A stretch of 53,545 nucleotides of DNA. It comes from an uncultured Bacteroidales bacterium (GTDB taxonomy: Bacteria; Bacteroidota; Bacteroidia; Bacteroidales; Paludibacteraceae). Below, piece after piece: positions 1 through 6,880 of the stretch. The stretch is from assembly GCA_902798965.1 (NCBI GenBank), contig CADBYS010000020.1:1-53545 (forward strand). Reading direction: 5' to 3'. The notes beneath the pieces are model-generated. The model was not told the DNA's origin, ran no database searches, and was given only the letters and a program-made list of their open reading frames with translations. The position numbers and the translations under genes are program-made. Every line of letters starts with the position of its first letter. The first letter of the stretch is position 1.

Positions 1-2
1 AC

Positions 3-221
3 AAGCGCGTAGGTGACCCGAGCGAAGACGAGTTGGCAGCACGTACGCGATTCAGCATCGTATCGGCGCAGGTGGCACAGCGCAAGAAGAACCTGGCGAC
101 GATGAACCAAGACCGCGAGGCGTTCTATGCGCAGAAGGACACCCCGGGCGGCAAGAAGACCCTCGTATCCTACCTGTGGATGGTTGTTGGTGCAGCCTAC
201 GACGCCGAGCACCAAGGTTAG
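3..221 (+). CDS. C-terminal part of an unrecognised protein (5' end outside window)
   Basis: The reading frame is open from the window edge to a TAG at 219-221 and encodes about 72 residues. A TTG at 33 could start translation, but the residues before it fit the same charged composition, so I read this as the tail of a longer gene. The tail is charged and ends in a short hydrophobic stretch with YLWMVVGAAYD. I see no signal peptide or known motif and cannot name a family. A GC-rich hairpin lies 42 bases after the stop. Confidence 0.5.
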   Translation, partial: KRVGDPSEDELAARTRFSIVSAQVAQRKKNLATMNQDREAFYAQKDTPGGKKTLVSYLWMVVGAAYDAEHQG

Positions 222-263
222 TAAGCGATTACATCCCGAATCCTAACCGATTACGTCCCTGAT

Positions 264-281
264 CCGGAGCGTCAGCTCCGG
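264..281 (+). other. Perfect 7-bp hairpin, possible weak terminator
   Basis: Arms CCGGAGC (264-270) and GCTCCGG (275-281) enclose a GTCA tetraloop. The following bases are mixed and the T-runs only begin near 299, so this is not a classic intrinsic terminator. It may still end transcription of the partial upstream gene or stabilise its mRNA end. Confidence 0.35.
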
Positions 282-342
282 TTCTCGGACAATCAAAAAT
301 TTTTGGCTATTTTTGGGTAATTTTTGACTAAAATGAAATTCT

Positions 343-525
343 ATGAAGCGATTATTTATGATTTTTGCAGGGCTGTTGTGCGTTGCTGCCTGTGGTGCGC
401 TGATAAGTTCCTGCAACGTCACCCGCACCGTGACAACCTCCAGCCAATACGTCCAGCGCGGCGACACGACGGTGGTGATACAGAGTAAAACCATCGAGTC
501 CTACGACGCCAGCAAGCGTTTATGA
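343..525 (+). CDS. Small putative lipoprotein, 60 aa
   Basis: The protein begins MKRLF, has a hydrophobic stretch to about residue 20, and then a lipobox-like LISSC with Cys about 24, which predicts signal-peptidase II processing and a lipid anchor. The mature part is only about 36 residues and polar (VTRTVTTSSQYVQRGD). Similar tiny lipoproteins occur in Bacteroidales accessory regions, but I know of no assigned function. A strong hairpin terminator starts 27 bases after the stop, so the gene is probably transcribed alone or with the partial upstream gene. Confidence 0.6.
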   Translation: MKRLFMIFAGLLCVAACGALISSCNVTRTVTTSSQYVQRGDTTVVIQSKTIESYDASKRL

Positions 526-551
526 CGCTTGCGGCGAACCACCCACCACTC

Positions 552-590
552 AGAGAGATATCCCACCGGATGTCTCTCTTTGTTTGCTTA
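552..590 (+). terminator. Rho-independent terminator after the small lipoprotein
   Basis: An 11-bp stem pairs 552-562 (AGAGAGATATC) with 569-579 (GATGTCTCTCT), with one G-U pair and a 6-base loop. TTTGTTTGCTT follows. It separates the small lipoprotein from the DUF4325 gene. Confidence 0.75.
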
Positions 591-700
591 TATCCGACTG
601 CTACAATTGTATTTCGCGCTCAATTTTTGGGCGCGAAATCTCTTTTTCCGTTAAATTCTGCATTTTTCTCTTCCATTTTTACTGAAAAATGCACTTAACT

Positions 701-732
701 CTTGCATATGTCAGATTTTTTTTGTAACTTTG
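701..732 (+). promoter_or_regulatory. Bacteroidetes-type promoter for the DUF4325 gene
   Basis: The -33 element CTTG (701-704) and -7 element TAACTTTG (725-732) are 20 bases apart, the preferred spacing of the primary sigma factor (sigma-ABfr) in this phylum. Start of transcription is expected near 738-742, giving a leader of about 50 bases. The block from about 685 to 735 is nearly repeated upstream of the ORF6N gene at about 2103-2153. Confidence 0.8.
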
Positions 733-788
733 CAGTCGAAATTAATAGACATATTGTTTTAATATGTATGACTATATGAGTTAGAGTT

Positions 789-1124
789 ATGAAGCAGATT
801 ATCAAAATAAAAGAACAATATGGCTCAGAGCTGCACACGCGGCAGATGATTGAGCGGATGGCAGCATCGTTTAATCCGGAAGATGCTTATCTGTTGGATA
901 TGAGTGGAGTAGAGCAGATCTCCCGATCAGCAGCAGATGAGTTGTATAACCTTACGCATGGTTCAATGTATGTAGATATGATACATGTAGAGCCGTTCGT
1001 GGAGAAAATGTTATCAGCAGTAACGTTAGGTCGTTTCCTGCCTCGTCAGCATACTGCAGGCGATATGCCTATCGTTCAATGTGACACGATCAGCAGCGTT
1101 CTTTCACAACTCGCAGCCTCATAA
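789..1124 (+). CDS. STAS-like domain protein (DUF4325)
   Basis: The 111-residue protein fits the DUF4325 STAS-like family. It has a predicted beta-alpha core with the typical segment LLDMSGVEQISRSAADEL (about residues 36-53), where a strand is followed by the conserved ISRS/ADEL helix start. STAS-like domains usually act as small regulatory or binding modules, often next to ATPase or conflict-system genes; no enzymatic residues are expected. The gene has its own promoter and no partner on the same strand. The convergent neighbour is an Abi_2-type gene, which fits a defence-type setting. Family assignment is from motif recognition only. Confidence 0.7.
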   Translation: MKQIIKIKEQYGSELHTRQMIERMAASFNPEDAYLLDMSGVEQISRSAADELYNLTHGSMYVDMIHVEPFVEKMLSAVTLGRFLPRQHTAGDMPIVQCDTISSVLSQLAAS

Positions 1125-1266
1125 ACGAGCGATGAGGAAACAAATGCTGCGCAAGAAAATAGCGAGCTCTAACACCAACCATGACTCGGAAAGTTCGGGG
1201 AAAAGGTTCGGGGAAACGCATTGGAACCACAGCGAGAATGATTGTTGTATAGAGAAATAACGTTTC

Positions 1267-1926
1267 TTACCTCCATCCCATAGCCTTACGAATAGAGACA
1301 CAGACATTGTCAAACGGGTCAATAGGTGCAAGCCATGCCGGCATATCGGCATTCATCCAACCAAGAACGGTTATCAGATTAGCGTGCAGGCATGTTACGT
1401 AATCCAAATCCCAACAAATAGCCTCGTGGTGGAAAATGCGGTTACGCAATTTGCGAAATGAGTTGCAAGGAGAGGAAACATTCTTGCGTTTACGGTCAGA
1501 TTTGGGCATGTTAGGGAATGCCTTACGAAGCGATTTCCATAGGACGCGCTCGTACTGACTATTGAGTAGCATCACCCAGAAGCCAAATGTCATTTCTGAA
1601 ATAATTTTGTCAGTAGTTACCGTTTCTCCGCGATGTCGGATGAGTTTCTTCGCTTGGTCAATATCGGGGACAAGAGATGATAGCTCAGGAGTGGTGTAGA
1701 ATACATCAAACCAATCATCTTTGCCCGCCATATTGTGTAACTCACGGCTCAATGCGTTTCGAAGAGTTACCTCAAAAACGGATAAACTGATGTACAATGA
1801 CTCGGCAAGACGTAAGTTCGACTTGTAATGCTCAACGGCTTGATTTGTGTTACCTTTGTTGAATGCAACATATTTACTCAAACGTTGAGTAGTAAAGGCG
1901 GTAGTGATAATATCAAATTCGCTCAT
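1267..1926 (-). CDS. Abi family protein (Abi_2 / AbiD-F type, HEPN-like)
   Basis: This 219-residue protein matches the Abi_2 family of abortive-infection proteins. The N-terminal helical region has the family's YISLSVFEVTLRNALSRELH segment (about 45-64). The C-terminal helix carries R161-x4-H166 within RNRIFHHE, the R-x4-6-H signature of HEPN ribonucleases, so it probably cleaves RNA to block phage growth or induce dormancy. The start at 1926 (MSEFDII) is chosen because a good promoter lies at 1999-2030; a longer frame from 2001 would begin inside that promoter. Length fits the family. It stands alone, convergent with the DUF4325 gene and divergent from the ORF6N operon. Confidence 0.75.
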   Translation of the reverse strand: MSEFDIITTAFTTQRLSKYVAFNKGNTNQAVEHYKSNLRLAESLYISLSVFEVTLRNALSRELHNMAGKDDWFDVFYTTPELSSLVPDIDQAKKLIRHRGETVTTDKIISEMTFGFWVMLLNSQYERVLWKSLRKAFPNMPKSDRKRKNVSSPCNSFRKLRNRIFHHEAICWDLDYVTCLHANLITVLGWMNADMPAWLAPIDPFDNVCVSIRKAMGWR

Positions 1927-1998
1927 GATTGTAAAATAAAAAAACCCGGATTCTTCACCAGCACGATGTCTGGGAGAGGAATTACCGGGACTGCGATG

Positions 1999-2030
1999 CA
2001 AAGGTACAACATTTTTCTGACATATGCAAA
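1999..2030 (-). promoter_or_regulatory. Promoter of the Abi_2 gene (minus strand)
   Basis: On the minus strand TTTG (2027-2030) is followed after 20 bases by TACCTTTG (1999-2006), a perfect Bacteroidetes spacing. It supports the downstream ATG at 1926. The -33 region reads TTTGCATATGTCAGA, almost the same as in the DUF4325 promoter on the other strand. Confidence 0.8.
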
Positions 2031-2118
2031 TCTTTTAGCAAAAAAATGCTATAATAGTATGCTTTTTTGTCAAAACATCATATTATCATGACATTTTCGC
2101 CAAAAAATGCACTTGCCT

Positions 2119-2150
2119 CTTGCAAATATCAGATTTTTTTTGTAACTTTG
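2119..2150 (+). promoter_or_regulatory. Promoter of the ORF6N-sigma-dynamin-Hsp70 operon
   Basis: CTTG (2119-2122) and TAACTTTG (2143-2150) are 20 bases apart. The first gene starts 51 bases downstream. No terminator is visible from here to the IS at 10674, so this is the likely main promoter for the eight-gene series. Confidence 0.8.
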
Positions 2151-2201
2151 TAGGCATATTTATATAATAAGTATTTATGTACCATTGACCTCGGTAATAA
2201 T

Positions 2202-3275
2202 ATGGCAAAACACAGCGACATAGCGACAGTTGAAACCGGAGCTCTGCAACCATTGGAGCAAATTGAGAACCTCATCCATGTCATCCGTGGCAAGCAGGTC
2301 ATGCTTGACCGTGATTTGGCGCGGCTATATGGTGTGGAGACTTTCCGTTTAAATGAGCAGGTAAAACGTAACATTGAGCGCTTTCCTGAAGACTTTATGT
2401 TTAAGCTTACTAGAGAGGAGGCAGAATCTTCAAGATCGCAATTTGCGATGTTGAACGATGATAGCATCTCATCGCAAAATGCGAGGACATCTAGTACTGA
2501 AGAAATCTTGAAGTCACAAATTGTGACATCAAGTGATAACTCTTCAACATCGCAAATTGCGATATTGAAAGGAAGAGGACACAATATCAAGCATTTACCC
2601 TACGCCTTCACCGAAAACGGCGTAGCCATGTTGAGCAGTGTTCTCCGCACCCCCTTAGCCATCAGCACAAACATACAGATTATGCGTGCCTTTACGGCAT
2701 CACGGCATTTCTGGGCATCGAATGCCCAAATGTTCCAACGGCTGGAGAACATAGAACGCAATCAATTAGCTTTGAGCACACAACAAGTTGAGTTGTCTTC
2801 TCATCAAGAAGAGATGTCAACGCACCTATCAGAGAATGACAAAAAGCTCGAAGAAGTCTTCCGCCGCTTGGATAACGGCGAAGCCAAGCCAACACAGGGA
2901 TTGTTCTTCAACGGGCAGATCTACGATTCGTATGCTTTCGTTTGTGGCTTGGTCAAAAGTGCACAAAAGCGCATCGTCCTCATCGACAACTATATCGACG
3001 AAACCGTCCTAACGCTTCTTGACAAACGCGCAGCAGGTGTAACTGCCAAGATCTACACCAAGTTCTTCACCAAGCAGTTACGTCTGGATATCGACCGCTA
3101 TAACGCGCAATACGCCCCGATTGATGTCCTTCCGTTCCAAGACGCTCACGATCGGTTCTTATGCATCGACGACGAGGTCTATCATTTCGGCGCATCAATC
3201 AAGGACTTAGGACAAAAGTGGTTCGCCTTCAACAAGATGGAAATCACCACCGACATGCTCCTCAAGAAGATGTAA
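2202..3275 (+). CDS. ORF6N domain protein with degenerate PLD-like C-terminus
   Basis: Residues about 18-75 form an ORF6N domain (ENLIHVIRGKQVMLDRDLA, then YGVETFRLNEQVKRN), a KilA-N-related DNA-binding module of phage and accessory regions. A Ser/Thr/Gln-rich insert (about 77-125) with four SQ-x repeats precedes the usual YAFTENGVAMLSSVL segment. A predicted coiled coil (about 175-225) leads to a C-terminal domain of alternating strands with H316-x-R318-x4-D323 and a downstream GAS, which looks like the PLD HKD motif with Arg in place of Lys. The stop is 3 bases from the sigma-factor start, so the gene is first in the operon and may regulate it. Function beyond DNA binding is inference. Confidence 0.75.
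   Translation: MAKHSDIATVETGALQPLEQIENLIHVIRGKQVMLDRDLARLYGVETFRLNEQVKRNIERFPEDFMFKLTREEAESSRSQFAMLNDDSISSQNARTSSTEEILKSQIVTSSDNSSTSQIAILKGRGHNIKHLPYAFTENGVAMLSSVLRTPLAISTNIQIMRAFTASRHFWASNAQMFQRLENIERNQLALSTQQVELSSHQEEMSTHLSENDKKLEEVFRRLDNGEAKPTQGLFFNGQIYDSYAFVCGLVKSAQKRIVLIDNYIDETVLTLLDKRAAGVTAKIYTKFFTKQLRLDIDRYNAQYAPIDVLPFQDAHDRFLCIDDEVYHFGASIKDLGQKWFAFNKMEITTDMLLKKM
2435..2563 (+). repeat. Four near-palindromic repeats inside the ORF6N gene
   Basis: Near-palindromes lie at 2435-2449, 2472-2484, 2513-2527 and 2549-2563, each of the form TCGCAAAnTGCGA or TCACAAATTGTGA, about 35-40 bases apart. Each encodes an SQ dipeptide (SQFA, SQNA, SQIV, SQIA). Related ORF6N proteins, as I recall them, have one such SQ segment, so this looks like local amplification. 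Confidence 0.7.
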
Positions 3276-3278
3276 TAT

Positions 3279-3878
3279 ATGCCCTCCGCCATATCAAACA
3301 TATCCTCCCTCTCTGACCGCGAGATTGTTGCAGCACTCTTAGCGCGGGACAGAGCAATCACGGAAGCCTACTTCTATAGGAAGTGCTATCCGTTGTTCAA
3401 GTCGTGTTTTGATAAGTATTACACCGACTGCGAGACCTGTTTGGAGTTCATCAACGAGATATACTTGTATATCATGCTTCCCAATCCCCAAACGCACCAG
3501 TCATATATGGAGCGCTTCTCGTTCCGTTGCACTCTGACCGGTTGGTTGAGGATTGTTGCCGAGTCATATTGTCATCAACTTTTCCGGAAAAGAGGAGAAA
3601 TAATTCAAGAATCGTTAGATGATGCTGATAGATTTACCGAACTTGCTGACTCTCTACCTATAGAGCATAGCAATTTTGCCGGTGAAGATTTGCAGCATGT
3701 CTTGGCGATGATGCCCAATGTTCGTTACCGCGAGTTAATCCAATTACGCTACGTGGACAATTACACGAACGAGCAAACGGCCGCGAAACTTGGCATGACA
3801 ATGGACAATTACTACAACAAGCATTTATTGGCTAAGAAACAATTCATTACTGCATTGAAGAAGGAGGGCTTAGTATGA
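3279..3878 (+). CDS. Sigma-70 family RNA polymerase sigma factor (ECF-like)
   Basis: The 199-residue length fits an ECF-type sigma factor. An N-terminal region 2-like part (about 10-110) contains a helical stretch with the aromatic-rich SFRCTLTGWLRIVAESY. The C-terminal region 4-like HTH (about 145-195) contains YRELIQLRYVDNYTNEQTA and AAKLGMTMDNYYNKHLLAKK, the usual promoter -35 reader. The stop overlaps the start of the C39-like gene (ATGA), so the two are translationally coupled, a position often held by an anti-sigma gene. I infer that it directs transcription of this operon or linked genes, probably in response to a signal handled by the adjacent protease. The divergence is too high to assign a subclass. 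Confidence 0.75.
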   Translation: MPSAISNISSLSDREIVAALLARDRAITEAYFYRKCYPLFKSCFDKYYTDCETCLEFINEIYLYIMLPNPQTHQSYMERFSFRCTLTGWLRIVAESYCHQLFRKRGEIIQESLDDADRFTELADSLPIEHSNFAGEDLQHVLAMMPNVRYRELIQLRYVDNYTNEQTAAKLGMTMDNYYNKHLLAKKQFITALKKEGLV

Positions 3879-4975
3879 GTAAATTGGATATCACACCGGA
3901 TATTGCCGAATTGATGGGAGCCTATTTGGAAGGCAATCCGCTTTCCTCGCAGGAGCGAGAGATCGTGCAGAACGCAATGAATCGTTCAGGCATGGATAGC
4001 ATCCTGTCCGAGGTGTCATCTTTCCCTGTCATGGAAAACGACACGTTCCCTGTTGGCACCGAACTGTTGGCTGGCGAAATGGCTATGGACTTTATGGACA
4101 ATAACTATTTAACAGCAGCAGATATGCATACAGATTCTATCATCGGAGATGTGACTCCTTGCCCGGATATGATGAGTCACGACATTATTCAGCATCAGAG
4201 CGATACTTGTGCCATCAAGTCGCAGCAGATCATTTTACATTCTTTCGGCGTAGATATACCGGAAGAGATTCTTACCATCGAAGCCACAAGCCGAGGCTAT
4301 TACGTCCCCGGAAAAGGTAGTGCTCCTTCCCTTGTGGGCATGTTGCTCGAAGATCATGGTGTAGGCACGCACACCAAGTATCACGCCACGGTCTATGACT
4401 TGGCTGCCGAACTGGCACAGGGACACAAGGTTATCGTCGGAGTGGATGCCGATGAGTTGTGGCGTCCGTCTTTCTATAACGATCTGTTTGGCGAGCAAGC
4501 CAACCATGCGCTCATCGTTACCGGTATCGACACGTCCAATCCCTACGATGTCCACGTCCTGATTACCGACCCTGGAACGGGTGATGTAGCCCGTTCGTAT
4601 CCCATGGCGCAGTTCCTTGACGCATGGCATGACTCCTCGTGCATGATGGTCGCTACCGACACGGCTCCGCTGATATCGTATGATGGCGTTGTAGTCAATC
4701 CGGAAATGATCAATTTCGATTACGCTTCCGGTCATATCCCTTATATTGCCAACATCCCGTACGACATATTCGCCGACAATATGCTGCCGCGGTTTGATTA
4801 TTATTTCGATCATCAGCTCAGCGACCTGCATTCAACTATCGACTATCAGCATCTCTTTGACCACATGGACGATGCGTATGATAATTTCGATCAGCATTTT
4901 GCTTCGAATGACTCTAGCAACGACAACTGGGATATAAACGGAATAGATGATTTGTTTAGCCCTTTACTCATTTAA
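3875..4975 (+). CDS. C39-like (papain-fold) cysteine peptidase domain protein
   Basis: The N-terminal about 45 residues (AELMGAYLEGNPLSSQERE) resemble the cytoplasmic start of anti-sigma-like proteins. Residues about 105-260 form a C39-like papain-fold domain: DTCAIKSQQIIL places the catalytic Cys at 112, NHALIVTGID the His at 211, and ITDPGTGD the Asp at 232. The triad looks intact. The C-terminal about 100 residues are acidic, rich in Asp, His, Tyr and Phe, and low in complexity. There is no signal peptide or membrane segment, so it should act in the cytoplasm. It overlaps the sigma gene by 4 bases and ends 3 bases before the first dynamin gene. I infer a protease that may control the sigma factor or the GTPases; the substrate is unknown. 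Confidence 0.7.
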   Translation: MSKLDITPDIAELMGAYLEGNPLSSQEREIVQNAMNRSGMDSILSEVSSFPVMENDTFPVGTELLAGEMAMDFMDNNYLTAADMHTDSIIGDVTPCPDMMSHDIIQHQSDTCAIKSQQIILHSFGVDIPEEILTIEATSRGYYVPGKGSAPSLVGMLLEDHGVGTHTKYHATVYDLAAELAQGHKVIVGVDADELWRPSFYNDLFGEQANHALIVTGIDTSNPYDVHVLITDPGTGDVARSYPMAQFLDAWHDSSCMMVATDTAPLISYDGVVVNPEMINFDYASGHIPYIANIPYDIFADNMLPRFDYYFDHQLSDLHSTIDYQHLFDHMDDAYDNFDQHFASNDSSNDNWDINGIDDLFSPLLI

Positions 4976-4978
4976 GAT

Positions 4979-6880
4979 ATGAATTACACGGATATTGAAA
5001 GACAAAGCAAGCAGGTGAGAAACCTTTTGCAAGACGTCTACTTGCGAATCTCTCAACAGAGTTCTAACAACCTTCTTCCCACTCCCGATGCTTCGGTGCG
5101 TGCCGCCGGGAGTCTTATTCGTCAAGAGCAGTACGATGTAGTAGTTTGCGGTGAGGTCAAGAAAGGCAAGTCTTCTTTTATCAACGCACTCATGGGCGAG
5201 GAGATTCTTCCTACCAACACCCAAGTAGCAACTTCGCAAGTCTGCCGAATCATCAATAGCGACACCGAGGAGTATAACCTCGTCTTCACCGATGGAACGC
5301 GCAAACAGATTTCCCGCAAGGAGTTGTCGCGTTATGGTTCACAGGTTGATGCCGATATGTACGGCGAACCGGTCTTCCGCAACCATCAGTTGGACTATAT
5401 CGAGGTCAAACATCCGCTGCCCAACTTGCCCAAGTCCGTCGCATTAGTGGACACTCCGGGTATTGGTGCTGTGTATGCCGCACACGAACAGATAACACGC
5501 AACTATCTTAAGAAAGCCGCTGCCGTTATCTTTATCATCGATCCGAAGAATCCTATCGTCAAAGCCGAACAGGAGTTCATCGCCAGTGCCCTGAAAGTCA
5601 CCAAGCAGATCATGTTCGTGATGACTAAGATGGACAACTACGATGAGGGCGTCATCCAAACCATGATTAGCCGTGATATGGAGATTCTTGCTCCCCTGGC
5701 TTCGCAGACCGCCACGCGCAGGATTGATATTCTGCCCATCTCCAGTACGCTCCTGTTTGATGCCACGAAAGAGAAAGATGAACTGCTGTTGGAGATGAGT
5801 CGCTTTGAGGACATCAAGGATGCATTGCTTAAGATGATTTACAACACTCTCGGCTTTGAAATCAATGCACAAGTTTATAACATCTTGAACGGTTACAACA
5901 CGCGTGCCATGCAGTCTTTGGCAGAATTGCACACAGCTGTAACCTCGCAGCCTGCTGCCGCCAAAGAGTTAGCGGACAAGAAGTTTGCCAAGCAACAGGA
6001 GTTCATGCGCGATTGGGGAGCAAACGGTAGCAAGATCCGCGAAATCAACGATGCTATCAAGCAACCCATCCGTGGCTTGGAGAATGAGGCACGTAGCCTC
6101 TTTAGCCAGACGCACCATATCTACAAGAACATGGCTGCTGAGATTGACAATCTCTCCTCTTTGGACGAGGCAAAACGTCTGTCGAATAACATGAGTGCTC
6201 GTCTCTCGGATTCCTACGGCAAGTCATGGAAGGATACGATTGAGAACTGTGCGGAGCAGATTGAATCAATCTTGGCAAGTTACAATGCTCATCTCAACGA
6301 TTTGGATAGTGCCAACGCTCGCGTATCCGTGGATGCATTCAGCATCAAAAAGTCCTCGTTCGCCGAGCGGCTGACATCCGGTAGGAATAGTTATTTTACA
6401 GGCATGTTCATCACATCAGTCTTTGCTATTCCTTTGACTCTGGTTGCAGCTCCGCTCACTTTGGCTGTGGCTGCTATAGGTGCGTTACTCGGCATAGGCG
6501 CAGGAGTGATGACGCATCGTGATACGGAACTCAAGCAGTACAAGCAGCAACTAAAGGAACATCTCAACAAATGTTTCTCGCAGATTCATGATGAGTTCCT
6601 CGTCAAACCGCAATCGGACGGATTGACCCGTCTGCAAGAGACAGAGGATGATCTTCAGCGCAATACGCAGAAGACAATGGAACAGATCTTTGAGCAGCAC
6701 AAAGCGAATAACGAAAAGCAACTGAAATTAATAGAAGAACAAGTTCAGGCAGATGCGGAGAAACGCAAGCAAAAACTGGCTGAGATAACGCAACTGCAAC
6801 AGCAATGGAAACCTGTTGTGACCGGCTTGCAGCAGGCTAAAGCCATCTTATCGCAATTAGAACAAAACAAAGCATTATGA
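4979..6880 (+). CDS. Dynamin-like GTPase with membrane-inserting hairpin
   Basis: The 633-residue protein has a full dynamin-type GTPase domain: G1 GEVKKGKS (58-65), a switch Thr near 81-85, G3 DTPG (158-161) and G4 TKMD (216-219). A long helical region follows (about 290-470), then a hydrophobic stretch of about 40 residues (about 475-515, Leu/Ala/Val/Gly-rich) like the paddle or hairpin of bacterial dynamin-like proteins, and a C-terminal coiled coil rich in Gln, Lys and Glu. It should bind and remodel membrane in a GTP-dependent way. Its stop overlaps the Hsp70 start (ATGA). A second dynamin follows the Hsp70 gene, matching the paired arrangement of other bacterial dynamins. The coupling to Hsp70 is unusual. 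Confidence 0.85.
   Translation: MNYTDIERQSKQVRNLLQDVYLRISQQSSNNLLPTPDASVRAAGSLIRQEQYDVVVCGEVKKGKSSFINALMGEEILPTNTQVATSQVCRIINSDTEEYNLVFTDGTRKQISRKELSRYGSQVDADMYGEPVFRNHQLDYIEVKHPLPNLPKSVALVDTPGIGAVYAAHEQITRNYLKKAAAVIFIIDPKNPIVKAEQEFIASALKVTKQIMFVMTKMDNYDEGVIQTMISRDMEILAPLASQTATRRIDILPISSTLLFDATKEKDELLLEMSRFEDIKDALLKMIYNTLGFEINAQVYNILNGYNTRAMQSLAELHTAVTSQPAAAKELADKKFAKQQEFMRDWGANGSKIREINDAIKQPIRGLENEARSLFSQTHHIYKNMAAEIDNLSSLDEAKRLSNNMSARLSDSYGKSWKDTIENCAEQIESILASYNAHLNDLDSANARVSVDAFSIKKSSFAERLTSGRNSYFTGMFITSVFAIPLTLVAAPLTLAVAAIGALLGIGAGVMTHRDTELKQYKQQLKEHLNKCFSQIHDEFLVKPQSDGLTRLQETEDDLQRNTQKTMEQIFEQHKANNEKQLKLIEEQVQADAEKRKQKLAEITQLQQQWKPVVTGLQQAKAILSQLEQNKAL

Noticed and set aside
1927-2001. 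Longer N-terminus for the Abi_2 gene
   Set aside because: The start would fall at the promoter -7 box; the ATG at 1926 fits the family start.
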